Shown one piece after another: positions 35,634 to 43,812 of a stretch of DNA of 64,000 bases. The stretch is taken from the NCBI RefSeq assembly GCF_014637795.1, contig NZ_BMFD01000011.1:1-64000 (forward strand). Direction: 5' to 3'. The position numbers and the translations under genes were made by a program. The notes under the pieces are model-generated. The model was not told where the DNA came from. It searched no databases and was given only the letters and a program-made list of their open reading frames with translations. The DNA is from Belliella aquatica (GTDB taxonomy: Bacteria > Bacteroidota > Bacteroidia > Cytophagales > Cyclobacteriaceae). How positions within the stretch are numbered: the stretch's first letter is position 1; every line of letters begins with the position of its first letter.

Positions 35634-35989
35634 TTCAATTTGAGAATCTGATTTGGTGAAGTACAGAGAACAGCTTTGTTTCGCATGATTGCAATAGGAG
35701 CTTTGATCAGATGTGGGTTTCGAACCAATATCTGGAGCCAACTATCATCATCCCAGTTTTTGCCAGCGATATGATTTTGATAATCAGGATGTGCTCGATT
35801 TAATAAATCCTTTGGCCTAAGTTCCAATTTATCAAGAATCGACCGCCAACCTGTTGTAGTGATCTTTTCCTTATCCATATTGATTTCATTGACATGGTTT
35901 GCGATAGCATGTGCATATGCTCTCACTTGTTTATCTATGCTATGTGATGGATTAAAGTAAAAGAAGAGTTCGTTTGGATGCATTTTCAT
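35630..35989 (-). CDS. ArsC/Spx-fold protein lacking the catalytic cysteine
   Basis: 119 aa, or 117 aa from the second ATG at 35983. It has the ArsC-like layout: an N-terminal strand YFNPSHSIDKQ in place of the usual NPxCSKSR, LRPKDLLNRAHPDY in the middle, and the conserved NPHLIKAPIAIMRNKAVL block near the C-terminus. The CX5R and CxxC cysteines are replaced by Ser and His, so arsenate reductase or thiol activity is unlikely. A binding or regulatory role is possible. It is convergent with the S1-domain gene. Confidence 0.85.
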   Translation of the reverse strand: MKMHPNELFFYFNPSHSIDKQVRAYAHAIANHVNEINMDKEKITTTGWRSILDKLELRPKDLLNRAHPDYQNHIAGKNWDDDSWLQILVRNPHLIKAPIAIMRNKAVLCTSPNQILKLN

Positions 35990-36096
35990 AATTACTTTGG
36001 TTTAGGAAGATTTAATATACCTATTTATCTTTATAATCCAAATTTATATCTGATTAAATTTATAAAATCAAAATATTGAGTAGGTTTATAGATTAA

Positions 36097-36585
36097 ATGA
36101 ATATAGAAAATTTTAATATCTCAAGTAAGGCTGATTTTAGTAGTCATAAAAAAACCAAAGAAAAGCTTAGGAAAATCAAGCCTAAAACTTTGGATATGAT
36201 GTTTGAAAAAGCACACGATGAACAGTTTAAACAAATCGATTGCTTGACTTGTGCCAATTGCTGTAAAACAACATCTCCTATCTTCATTCAAACTGACATT
36301 GACAGGTTAGCCAAAGTTTTTAGAATGAAAACTTCGGCATTTATCGATACCTATCTCTTCAGAGATGATGAAGGAGATTATGTTTTGAAAAGCTCACCTT
36401 GCCCGTTTTTGAATACTGACAACACCTGTTTTGTATACGAGGAAAGGCCAAAAGCTTGCAGAGAATATCCCCATACGAATAGAAAAAACATGCATGGAAT
36501 TCTTAACTTGACCCTACAAAATACTTTGGTTTGTCCTGCAGTGAATGAAATATTTAAAGACTTTTCTAAAGAATTTAGGAAGTAA
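36097..36585 (+). CDS. YkgJ family cysteine cluster protein
   Basis: 162 aa. Two cysteine groups typical of the family are present: CLTCANCC (about 48-55) and CPFLNTDNTCF with the later ERPKACREYP. Eight cysteines in all could bind zinc or an Fe-S cluster. The family role is not established. The ROK kinase gene starts 48 bp downstream, so the two may be cotranscribed. Confidence 0.88.
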   Translation: MNIENFNISSKADFSSHKKTKEKLRKIKPKTLDMMFEKAHDEQFKQIDCLTCANCCKTTSPIFIQTDIDRLAKVFRMKTSAFIDTYLFRDDEGDYVLKSSPCPFLNTDNTCFVYEERPKACREYPHTNRKNMHGILNLTLQNTLVCPAVNEIFKDFSKEFRK

Positions 36586-36632
36586 GGGTAAGTCTTTATT
36601 ATTTTTAGCAATTAAACCTATTGAAGAAGACT

Positions 36633-37559
36633 ATGAATAACACTGAAGAACATTTTTTAGGCATTGATGTAGGGGGCACTCACTTAAAAATTGGCCTAGT
36701 TAACAAGCAAGGAAAAATTGTGGCTTTTGACAAAGAAGATACAACGCCCTACAGAGATGATCCACGAGGATTCAATCCCTGTTTTGTTGAAATAGTAGGG
36801 AAATATTTGGATAAATATCCTGAAGTGAAAAAGATCGGGATTGGTTTACCAGGGTTAATTTCAAAAGACAGAACTACAACACTAGAAATTCCTGCAATTC
36901 CCGCATTGAATGGATTTAAGCTGAAGCAAAACCTATTAGATAGGTATCCAAATAAGAAATTTTTTCTAGAAAATGATGCTGCAGCGGCCGCCTTAGGCGA
37001 GTTCCGTTATGGTACAGGAAATCCTCCTAATAATTTTCTTTTTATCACTATGGGTACTGGAATAGGCAGTGCTTGTATCTTGGATGGTCATGTTTTCCAA
37101 GGTTGTAGAGGAAACGCCATGGAAATGGGTCATATGCTTTCTCGAGGAAATGAAGGCTTGGAAAGAATCATTGGTAGAGATGGAATTCTCAGGATCATGG
37201 ATAGAATGATTCGGGCTTATCCGGATTTAGCGGGCGAACTAATTGGTCAAGAGTTAGGGACACATTTACTTGTAGATACGGCTAAGAAAGGCAACCAAGT
37301 TTCCTTGATGGTATTTGAGGAAGTAGCCCGTGTTTTGGGTGAAGCGATTGTTTCTACCATCCGAATCCTCGATGTCACGAATGTTTATTTTGGAGGAGGA
37401 ATATCTGCTGGATTGGAGTTTATGATGCCGGCATTAGATAAAACAGTCAGACAATTTCTCACGAAATATTATGTTGACGATCTAAAATTAATGAAAGCAA
37501 CACTTGAAAATAATGCAGGTACGCTTGGTGCCGCTGCGCTTTGTTTTTTGGAGGAATAG
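36633..37559 (+). CDS. ROK family sugar kinase-like protein
   Basis: 308 aa from the ATG at 36633; a TTG at 36621 would be the alternative. ATP-binding motifs are seen: FLGIDVGGTHLKIGL at the N-terminus, FLENDAAAAALGEFRYG with the catalytic Asp, ITMGTGIGSACI and YFGGGISAG. The zinc-binding CxCGxxGC motif found in most ROK proteins is absent: after EMGHML the sequence reads SRGNEGLERIIG. It resembles glucokinase or polyphosphate-glucokinase-like members, but substrate and phosphate donor are undetermined. The gene ends at the terminator at 37577. Confidence 0.88.
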   Translation: MNNTEEHFLGIDVGGTHLKIGLVNKQGKIVAFDKEDTTPYRDDPRGFNPCFVEIVGKYLDKYPEVKKIGIGLPGLISKDRTTTLEIPAIPALNGFKLKQNLLDRYPNKKFFLENDAAAAALGEFRYGTGNPPNNFLFITMGTGIGSACILDGHVFQGCRGNAMEMGHMLSRGNEGLERIIGRDGILRIMDRMIRAYPDLAGELIGQELGTHLLVDTAKKGNQVSLMVFEEVARVLGEAIVSTIRILDVTNVYFGGGISAGLEFMMPALDKTVRQFLTKYYVDDLKLMKATLENNAGTLGAAALCFLEE

Positions 37560-37576
37560 AAAAAGCAAATAGTTAT

Positions 37577-37619
37577 AAAAATCCTCTTGGAAGTATTTTC
37601 TAAGGGGATTTTTGATTTT
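37577..37619 (+). terminator. terminator of the ROK kinase gene
   Basis: The stem 37577-37588 pairs with 37602-37613 (including one G-T pair) and is followed by GATTTTT. Confidence 0.75.
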
Positions 37620-37634
37620 TAGACTAAAGTTGTA

Positions 37635-37665
37635 TTTGTAATTAACTATTCTTCTGGTATATTTC
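37635..37665 (+). promoter_or_regulatory. promoter of the small membrane-protein array
   Basis: TTTG at 37635-37638 is followed after 19 bp by TATATTTC (37658-37665), matching 7 of 8 bases of the -7 consensus by position. The first ATG of the array follows 16 bp later. Confidence 0.5.
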
Positions 37666-37681
37666 AAAAAATCTTATCAAA

Positions 37682-38065
37682 ATGGAAGCTGCCAAGAAGA
37701 AAATCAGATCATTATTGATTAAAATGGTATTGATAATTTGTGTACTTGTTGTTTTTGATAATTATTGGAAGAAGTACTATAATATTCTGGAAAAAAGATA
37801 TGTCATTAGGGAGGTTTTACGAATTCATCCGCTTTTAAAACAAGGAGTTCAAGTTGAATATCAATTCTCAATTTCTGGTAAATACTATATAAAATCTTGG
37901 CCTAGAGAATATTTTAGTCCAAAGATTGGACAAAACTACATTGTTGAAGTTCCTATATTCAGGAAAAAAAATTCAAAGATCCTGCTTGATCATCAAGCTC
38001 CCGATACTATTAAATCACCTTTTGATGGCTGGAAAGAAATCCCAGAGTATTTGAAGCCAAAGTGA
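37682..38065 (+). CDS. array member 1: small membrane-anchored protein
   Basis: 127 aa. The basic N-terminus MEAAKKKIRSLLIKM is followed by one membrane helix (VLIICVLVVFDNYW). A small beta-rich outer domain contains EKRYVIREVLRIHPLL, VEYQFSISGKYYI and the block YIVEVPIFRKKNSKILLDH. The ending GWKEIPEYLKPK is shared with two other genes of this array. There is no recognisable domain. The second copy (38137) has the same length, and the sequence around both starts is nearly identical, so they arose by tandem duplication. Confidence 0.75.
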   Translation: MEAAKKKIRSLLIKMVLIICVLVVFDNYWKKYYNILEKRYVIREVLRIHPLLKQGVQVEYQFSISGKYYIKSWPREYFSPKIGQNYIVEVPIFRKKNSKILLDHQAPDTIKSPFDGWKEIPEYLKPK

Positions 38066-38136
38066 TTCTTAAGTACAACTAATCATCCGTTGGAATATTG
38101 AGTTTTTTCAAATTTATTTCTAAAAATCTAATCAAA

Positions 38137-38520
38137 ATGGAAGCTGCCAAGAAAAAAATCAGATCACTATTGATTAAAACGATACTAACGATTTTGGTGA
38201 TTATTATCGTCAATTATTTTTGGCAAAAGGACTATAATGCTTTAGAAAAAAGATATGTAATTGGGGAGGTTATACGAATTGTTCCTGCTTGGGGTCAAAG
38301 TCCAGATGTTCAGTTTAATTTTATTCTTGAGTCAAAAAAGTATGTAAACAACACACCTAAAGGAATTTTTAAACCAAAAGTTGGAGAATTTTATGTAGTT
38401 GAAGTTCCTATATTTAGGAAAAAAAAGTCTAGGATACTACTTGATCATCCTGTTTCTGATTCAATTAAATCACCTGTTGGAAGTTGGAAAGAAATCCCAG
38501 AGTATCTGAAGCCGAAATAA
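38137..38520 (+). CDS. array member 2: paralogue of member 1
   Basis: 127 aa from the ATG at 38137 (MEAAKKKIRS); an ATG-like start at 38098 would add 13 residues that are really duplicated 5' untranslated sequence. N- and C-termini are nearly identical to member 1. The central part (IRIVPAWGQSPDVQFNFILE) has diverged. One membrane helix (TILTILVIIIVNYFW). The pattern of fixed ends and a variable middle suggests diversifying selection on the exposed domain or unequal recombination; this is inference. Confidence 0.75.
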   Translation: MEAAKKKIRSLLIKTILTILVIIIVNYFWQKDYNALEKRYVIGEVIRIVPAWGQSPDVQFNFILESKKYVNNTPKGIFKPKVGEFYVVEVPIFRKKKSRILLDHPVSDSIKSPVGSWKEIPEYLKPK

Positions 38521-38666
38521 TTCCTGATTACAGCTATTTATCCGTTGAAGAGGATCGAGCATCTTTTTCAAAAATACTTTTATACTATTTAATTCCAGAC
38601 TCTCTAAAGATCGAAAGCCCAAGAACAGGTTGGACAGAAGTTCCTGAAGAAATAAGAAGGTATTGA
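38521..38666 (+). pseudogene. array member 3: C-terminal fragment of a paralogue
   Basis: Translation in the frame ending at 38666 gives FSKILLYYLIPDSLKIES, then GWTEVPEEIRRY and a stop. This mirrors the shared tail SKILLDH...GWKEIPEYLKPK. No membrane helix or start belonging to this copy is visible, because the upstream sequence is occupied by member 2 in another frame. A truncated copy left by recombination is the simplest reading. Confidence 0.6.
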
Positions 38667-38744
38667 CTAAAAAGAAAAGAAGATTTTGGACTCAGAGAGC
38701 ATTTTCATAAAGATAAATAATGAATTGATTAAAAAAGACTACAA

Positions 38745-39149
38745 ATGATTGAACTGCAAAATAAAAATGATTTGGATGATCCTCATATGAAACTGCTGCT
38801 TGGATTATTCTTACTTTTCATGATCATTGTTTTGGGATTTAATATTTATAAAATACATATTTCAAACACTTCTGAAAAGAGATATACTGTCGTTGACTTT
38901 TATGAAAAATATTCTGATAGCAAAAGAGTTGGAATGAAAGTTTCTTATTTGGCAAATGGTAAAATGCAATACGATAATTGTTTTTCAAATGAATGTAAGA
39001 AAGTGAAAAAAGGGGAAAAGCGATTAGGGTTTTATTATATGGATGATCCTACCATTTATGATATTCTATTTGAAATAACTGTTCCTGATTCCGTAAAAGT
39101 CCCTAAAAATGGCTGGAAAGAAATCCCAGAGTATTTGAAGCCGAAGTAA
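38745..39149 (+). CDS. array member 4: diverged paralogue
   Basis: 134 aa. An acidic N-terminus (MIELQNKNDLDDPHMK) replaces the basic one of members 1 and 2. One membrane helix (LLLGLFLLFMIIVLGFNI) is followed by EKRYTVVDFYEKYSDSKRV and GMKVSYLANGKMQYD. A pair of cysteines (CFSNEC) is unique to this copy. The ending GWKEIPEYLKPK is identical to members 1 and 2, and the DNA there is also nearly identical, hinting at gene conversion. Function unknown. Confidence 0.72.
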   Translation: MIELQNKNDLDDPHMKLLLGLFLLFMIIVLGFNIYKIHISNTSEKRYTVVDFYEKYSDSKRVGMKVSYLANGKMQYDNCFSNECKKVKKGEKRLGFYYMDDPTIYDILFEITVPDSVKVPKNGWKEIPEYLKPK

Positions 39150-39226
39150 AGTGTTTTCTGAATACATTATTCTTTTAAAATAAACACGTATCATCTTCTT
39201 TTCGGAAAGGAGCAATAGTATCTACC

Positions 39227-39433
39227 TTATAGCTCATTAAGAAATTCGCTAAGTGGTCGAGCTTCTTTCTTACCTGCCTTGATCTCATTCATTTCTTCTA
39301 CAGCCTCTTGTAATCCTTCCAGCACCTCGGCTTTGTATGGTGTAAGTTGTTTGGCGTTAACAAATTTGAAGTTTTGAAGCAATTGAAGAATGAAAGCAGC
39401 CTTATCGTCTTTTATGTCTAGAAGTATTTTCAT
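39227..39433 (-). CDS. orphan antitoxin-like protein
   Basis: 68 aa from the ATG at 39433 (MKILLDIKDDKAAFILQLLQ); an ATG 21 bp earlier is possible. The layout, a short N-terminal strand then helices ending KKEARPLSEFLNEL, is typical of Bacteroidota antitoxin-like proteins usually encoded ahead of a RelE/ParE toxin. The 78 bp downstream, up to the convergent gene end at 39149, contains no toxin gene or recognisable remnant. It may be a leftover or a trans-acting antitoxin. Confidence 0.7.
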   Translation of the reverse strand: MKILLDIKDDKAAFILQLLQNFKFVNAKQLTPYKAEVLEGLQEAVEEMNEIKAGKKEARPLSEFLNEL

Positions 39434-39518
39434 GTCTTTTGAATTATTAAGCAAAAGCCTTTTTAATCTAATTTCATTAAAATTTAATCATTTTAATACT
39501 TAATTACAACTGCTAATC

Positions 39519-39917
39519 TTAAGGATCCAATCTACTAATATTCACTTCACTCACCTTATTGATGGCATTCATACGAAACATGACTTTAAGTGGTGATGTC
39601 TCGGTATCATGATTGTCACATTGTTCACTCGGATCCAAGAAATAGTAGAAATAACTCTGACTTTTATCTACCAAAATCACCCGATCAGGTCTTCCAAAGG
39701 TTTTAATTAATTCTTGATTATTTGCTCCCAAAAAATCATTTTTCATTTTCTGGATTTCATCAAGCTGCTGAATTCTCAAACCATTGCAACCATATCTGTC
39801 ATTTTTCCAATTGACGAGATCGATATTTCCCACTTCTAATTTTCCTGTACAAGAATTTAATAAAAGTGAAAAAGCAATTAGGGCTAAGAAACAGATGCTA
39901 CGCATGTAATTTTTCAT
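39519..39917 (-). CDS. SmpA/BamE-like lipoprotein
   Basis: 132 aa from the ATG at 39917 (MKNYMRSICFLALIAFSLLL). The lipobox is LLNSC. The mature part has NDFLGANNQELIKTFGRPDRV followed by a YFYYFLD strand, a pattern similar to the small SmpA/BamE fold. The similarity is modest. The start lies within the 3' end of the upstream sterol desaturase gene (20-nt overlap), so the two are probably cotranscribed. A longer start at 39989 would bury the signal peptide. Confidence 0.65.
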   Translation of the reverse strand: MKNYMRSICFLALIAFSLLLNSCTGKLEVGNIDLVNWKNDRYGCNGLRIQQLDEIQKMKNDFLGANNQELIKTFGRPDRVILVDKSQSYFYYFLDPSEQCDNHDTETSPLKVMFRMNAINKVSEVNISRLDP

Positions 39918-41148
39918 TGTTGAGTGACTTTTGGAAATTTTTGACGACCGATTCGTTTTTCCAAAGCCAAAAGTAAGAGGAGATAGCATAGAGAAAAAGC
40001 CCTGTGATGATTATATTTTCCTGGAAGAAATTCAACCCGATATACCAAGCTGCAACTGAGAAAAGCGCAACTCGGACGATTTCTTGAACATGATACCAGC
40101 GACTTTGTTCAAAAATCCCCGAAAAGCTCACAGTACTCCAAATAATCAAAGCGGATAGGGCAACTTTCATCACCCAATCAAAAGAATCTAAATTGAATAA
40201 AAAATAGGCTGTCAGACCCATCAAAACCACATATTGGAAGAAAACATAGAAATTTAAGGGTTTAGGCACATTCGTATCAAACTTCCTGTAACTTTCATCT
40301 ACATCTTTCACTTCCCTTTGTCCACCCAAATATTCAGGCAGCCAACCTGGTTTGTTAAAGAGGTACTTGACTTTATCTGACCAATTTGGGATTTGCTTCA
40401 TTTCCTCTTTCATATTCGCATAATGCGATAAGTTGACCCAAACAGGATTCCAGCTGTTGACAGGAACGGTGATGCCATAGGTTGGCTTTTCTTCCTCTTC
40501 TTGGAATGTCCCAAACCACTTATCAAAGATAATAAATGTTCCTCCATGATTCTTGTCAATATATTTTGGGTTTCTTCCATGATGGACCCGATGATGTGAA
40601 GGTGTATTCATGAATTTTTCCAGAAAACCCATTTTACCGATTGCCTCGGTATGAATCCAAAATTGATAAAGTAGATTGAGCCCTGACACCAAAACCAGTG
40701 AAATCGGATCAAAGCCAATAAAAGCCAACGGTAAATAGAAGAAAAAAGTCCAAATCGTCTGCGTAGAACTCTGTCTCAATGCCACGGATAGATTGTATTC
40801 TTCGCTAGAATGGTGGACTACATGGCCACCCCAAAACAAATTGATCTCATGCGATTTTCTATGTGCCCAATAATAGCAAAAGTCATAAAGGAAAAACAGC
40901 AGGAGAAATGTCCAAATGTTATTTTCAATCTGGAAAAAGGCAAATTTCTCAAACAAGAAAGCATAAACTCCAATCGAAAGTACTTTGATAAAAACACCAC
41001 TCACTTGTGACACTACACCAAGGTTGATGTTGGTAATGGCATCATTCATTCTATAACTCGGATTTTTTTGAAATCGAAGGACAATCAACTCGATTCCCAT
41101 CAAAAGAAAATAAATGGGGATGGCAATTATTACAGGACTCAGATTCAT
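39898..41148 (-). CDS. sterol desaturase/fatty acid hydroxylase family protein
   Basis: 416 aa integral membrane protein with several hydrophobic segments. The diiron-binding His clusters are intact: YYWAHRKSHE, GHVVHHSSEEYN and HRVHHGRNPKYIDKNHGG. Family enzymes hydroxylate or desaturate lipids using O2. The length is greater than the minimal family domain because of a C-terminal membrane region (VVLMGLTAYFLF and following). The lipid substrate is unknown. Confidence 0.92.
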   Translation of the reverse strand: MNLSPVIIAIPIYFLLMGIELIVLRFQKNPSYRMNDAITNINLGVVSQVSGVFIKVLSIGVYAFLFEKFAFFQIENNIWTFLLLFFLYDFCYYWAHRKSHEINLFWGGHVVHHSSEEYNLSVALRQSSTQTIWTFFFYLPLAFIGFDPISLVLVSGLNLLYQFWIHTEAIGKMGFLEKFMNTPSHHRVHHGRNPKYIDKNHGGTFIIFDKWFGTFQEEEEKPTYGITVPVNSWNPVWVNLSHYANMKEEMKQIPNWSDKVKYLFNKPGWLPEYLGGQREVKDVDESYRKFDTNVPKPLNFYVFFQYVVLMGLTAYFLFNLDSFDWVMKVALSALIIWSTVSFSGIFEQSRWYHVQEIVRVALFSVAAWYIGLNFFQENIIITGLFLYAISSYFWLWKNESVVKNFQKSLNNEKLHA

Positions 41149-41273
41149 CTTACTTTCAGGTTATTGGGTAATTTGTGTCTGAAAACTACTGATAAAAACT
41201 GAATAAAGGAAAAAACCTATTCGATTTTGGTAAGCATAAATCTTTATATTAGCGGCTTAAAACAATCACCATT

Positions 41274-41771
41274 ATGTATTACCGATTTGGCAAAGTATTT
41301 CATTTTATATCAGTTTTAGTATTCATTCTATCATTCCTTTATATCTATGCGTCACTTTCTGACGTGGTAGCTTATCAGCTTGATGAAAATGGGGGCTTTT
41401 TGAAAAGTGTTCCTAAAGAAACTTTTTTCTATTCAGGAATCATTTTATTCATCGTACTCAATGTCCTGATGATTACTCCTGGAAAATTGATAGAAAACCA
41501 AAGTACACCAAACCTGAAACGGATTTTCCCGAAAGGTGACAGTTTAAGCGACTTTATGTTGGCTTGGATTTATAGTTTTGTGGGAATTATCAATATTTCC
41601 TTGATGATCATGGCCCTATTTGTTCATAGCATCAACAACCAAAATGAAATAAGTTCTGGACAATTCAGTTTCTTCTTTTACCTTATTCCTATATTATTTG
41701 TAATATGGATTGCTGCCTTATTTTGGATTTTGGTTCAAAAATTCAAATCAGTACAGGCCAATTCTAATTAA
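41274..41771 (+). CDS. four-helix membrane protein of unknown function
   Basis: 165 aa with four predicted membrane helices (FHFISVLVFILSFLYIY, FFYSGIILFIVLNVLMI, SFVGIINISLMIMALFV and FFFYLIPILFVIWIAALFWILV). No family is recognised. It stands 29 bp upstream of parE on the same strand and may be cotranscribed with it. I see nothing that assigns a function. Confidence 0.75.
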   Translation: MYYRFGKVFHFISVLVFILSFLYIYASLSDVVAYQLDENGGFLKSVPKETFFYSGIILFIVLNVLMITPGKLIENQSTPNLKRIFPKGDSLSDFMLAWIYSFVGIINISLMIMALFVHSINNQNEISSGQFSFFFYLIPILFVIWIAALFWILVQKFKSVQANSN

Positions 41772-41800
41772 TTAAGACCCCATATTATTAACGCTCACAA

Positions 41801-43702
41801 ATGGCAGAACACGTTCAATATACAGAAGATAGTATCAAGTCACTTGACTGGAGAGAACACATCAGGTTAAGACCGGGTATGTATATCGGAAAGTTGGGTG
41901 ATGGAAGCGCCCAAGATGATGGTATTTATGTCCTAGTGAAAGAAATTCTCGATAACAGCATCGATGAACACATGATGGGCTATGGAAGAACGATTGATAT
42001 TAAAATTTCGGAACATAAAGTAGAGGTAAGGGATTACGGACGAGGCATTCCCTTGGGAAAAGTTATCGATTGTGTTTCCAAAATCAATACAGGAGGAAAA
42101 TACGATTCAGGTGCTTTCCAAAAGTCAGTTGGACTAAATGGTGTGGGTACAAAAGCGGTAAATGCACTTTCTGATTACTTTAAAGTTCAGTCCTATCGAG
42201 ATGGAGAAACAAAAGTTGCAGAATTTGAAAAAGGAATTCTGAAAGAAGATCGGAAGATTGAAAAATCATCGGACAGAAATGGAACGAAAATCACTTTTAC
42301 ACCTGATTCTGGCGTTTTCAAAAACTATCATTTCATCCCAGAATACTTAGAAAATCAGATTTGGAATTACGCATTTTTGAATGCTGGACTGACTATCAAT
42401 TATAATGGAAAGAAATTCTTTTCTGAAAGAGGACTTTATGATCTTTTGACGAGAAAAGTTGATGAAGAAAGTGCTAGATATCCAATCATTCATCTCAAAG
42501 GGAATGACATTGAGGTGGCGCTTACTCATAGCAATCAATATGGTGAAGAGTATTATTCTTTTGTCAATGGACAATTCACCACGCAAGGAGGGACGCATTT
42601 AGCGGCTTTCAGAGAGGCGATTGTAAAAACTATCAGAGAGTTTTATAAGAAGGATTATGATGCTTCTGATATCCGTCAGAGTGTTGTAGCAGCTATCGCC
42701 GTAAGGGTTCAGGAGCCAGTCTTCGAATCTCAAACCAAAACCAAACTAGGTTCACAAACAATTGGCGCTGATGGACCTACTTTGAGAACATTTGTCAATG
42801 ATTTCCTAAAAGTAGAGCTGGATAATTATTTGCATAAAAATCCTGCTGTTGCTGATGCTTTATTGAAGAGAATCCTTCAATCTGAAAGAGAAAGAAAGGA
42901 AATCTCGGGCATCAAGAAACTCGCAAACGAAAGAGCAAAGAAGGCCAATCTGCATAATAAGAAGTTGAGAGATTGTCGTGTTCACTACGATGATCCGAAA
43001 GGTGACGAGGAAAAGAAGAATAATACTATGCTTTTCCTTACGGAAGGAGATTCCGCATCAGGTTCCATCACCAAATCAAGAGATGTGCAGACACAGGCTG
43101 TTTTTTCATTGAGAGGAAAGCCTTTGAACTGCTTTGGAATGACCAAGAAAGTGGTGTATGAAAATGAAGAATTCAACTTACTTCAGCATGCACTCAACAT
43201 TGAGGACGGAATAGATAATCTCAGATACAGAAAAATTGTCATTGCAACTGACGCCGATGTGGATGGAATGCACATTCGATTGCTGATCATGACTTACTTT
43301 CTCCAATTCTTTCCCGATTTGGTAAAAAATGGTCATTTGTATATTCTTGATACCCCTTTGTTCCGAGTCAGAAATAAAAAAGAGACGATCTATTGCTACA
43401 CAGATGAAGATAGACAACGAGCGATTCATAAGCTTGGGAAAACTGCTGAAATCACACGTTTCAAAGGTTTAGGTGAAATTTCTCCGGGAGAGTTTGGGAC
43501 ATTTATCGGTGAAGATATCCGCTTGGAGCCGATCATCCTGAATAAAGAAACCAAAATTGCTGACCTACTTGGGTTTTACATGGGTAAAAACACTCCTGAC
43601 AGACAGACTTTTATCATTGATAACCTCAAGATTGAAAAGGATATCGTCCACAATGATCCTGAGAAAGATCAAAAGTCAGAAGAAGAGGACGAAGCTGCTT
43701 AA
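41801..43702 (+). CDS. parE: DNA topoisomerase IV subunit B
   Basis: 633 aa type IIA topoisomerase ATPase subunit. Seen in order: [25 protein letters not shown] in the GHKL ATP site, [19 protein letters not shown], the TOPRIM motif EGDSASGSI and the metal-binding [12 protein letters not shown]. The length fits the Bacteroidota topoisomerase IV B-like subunit rather than full GyrB. With the ParC-type subunit 110 bp downstream it decatenates sister chromosomes. Confidence 0.93.
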   Translation: MAEHVQYTEDSIKSLDWREHIRLRPGMYIGKLGDGSAQDDGIYVLVKEILDNSIDEHMMGYGRTIDIKISEHKVEVRDYGRGIPLGKVIDCVSKINTGGKYDSGAFQKSVGLNGVGTKAVNALSDYFKVQSYRDGETKVAEFEKGILKEDRKIEKSSDRNGTKITFTPDSGVFKNYHFIPEYLENQIWNYAFLNAGLTINYNGKKFFSERGLYDLLTRKVDEESARYPIIHLKGNDIEVALTHSNQYGEEYYSFVNGQFTTQGGTHLAAFREAIVKTIREFYKKDYDASDIRQSVVAAIAVRVQEPVFESQTKTKLGSQTIGADGPTLRTFVNDFLKVELDNYLHKNPAVADALLKRILQSERERKEISGIKKLANERAKKANLHNKKLRDCRVHYDDPKGDEEKKNNTMLFLTEGDSASGSITKSRDVQTQAVFSLRGKPLNCFGMTKKVVYENEEFNLLQHALNIEDGIDNLRYRKIVIATDADVDGMHIRLLIMTYFLQFFPDLVKNGHLYILDTPLFRVRNKKETIYCYTDEDRQRAIHKLGKTAEITRFKGLGEISPGEFGTFIGEDIRLEPIILNKETKIADLLGFYMGKNTPDRQTFIIDNLKIEKDIVHNDPEKDQKSEEEDEAA

Positions 43703-43760
43703 TTCTGCTTTGAGAATAGCCTGATAAAGGTTTTGAATTAGTTTCTATTTGAAAAAAATG

Positions 43761-43788
43761 TATCTCCCCTAAATTGATAAGGGAGATA
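43761..43788 (+). other. hairpin between parE and parC
   Basis: TATCTCCC (43761-43768) pairs with GGGAGATA (43781-43788). No T run follows on the plus strand, so it is not a standard terminator. It may be an mRNA stabilising or processing element, which would tune parC against parE. Confidence 0.5.
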
Positions 43789-43812
43789 AACAAAGAAATA
43801 CATTGAATAAGG

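Noticed and set aside
38098-38139. Longer start for the second array member
   Set aside because: The DNA before 38137 duplicates the untranslated leader of the first member, so the ATG at 38137 is the homologous start.
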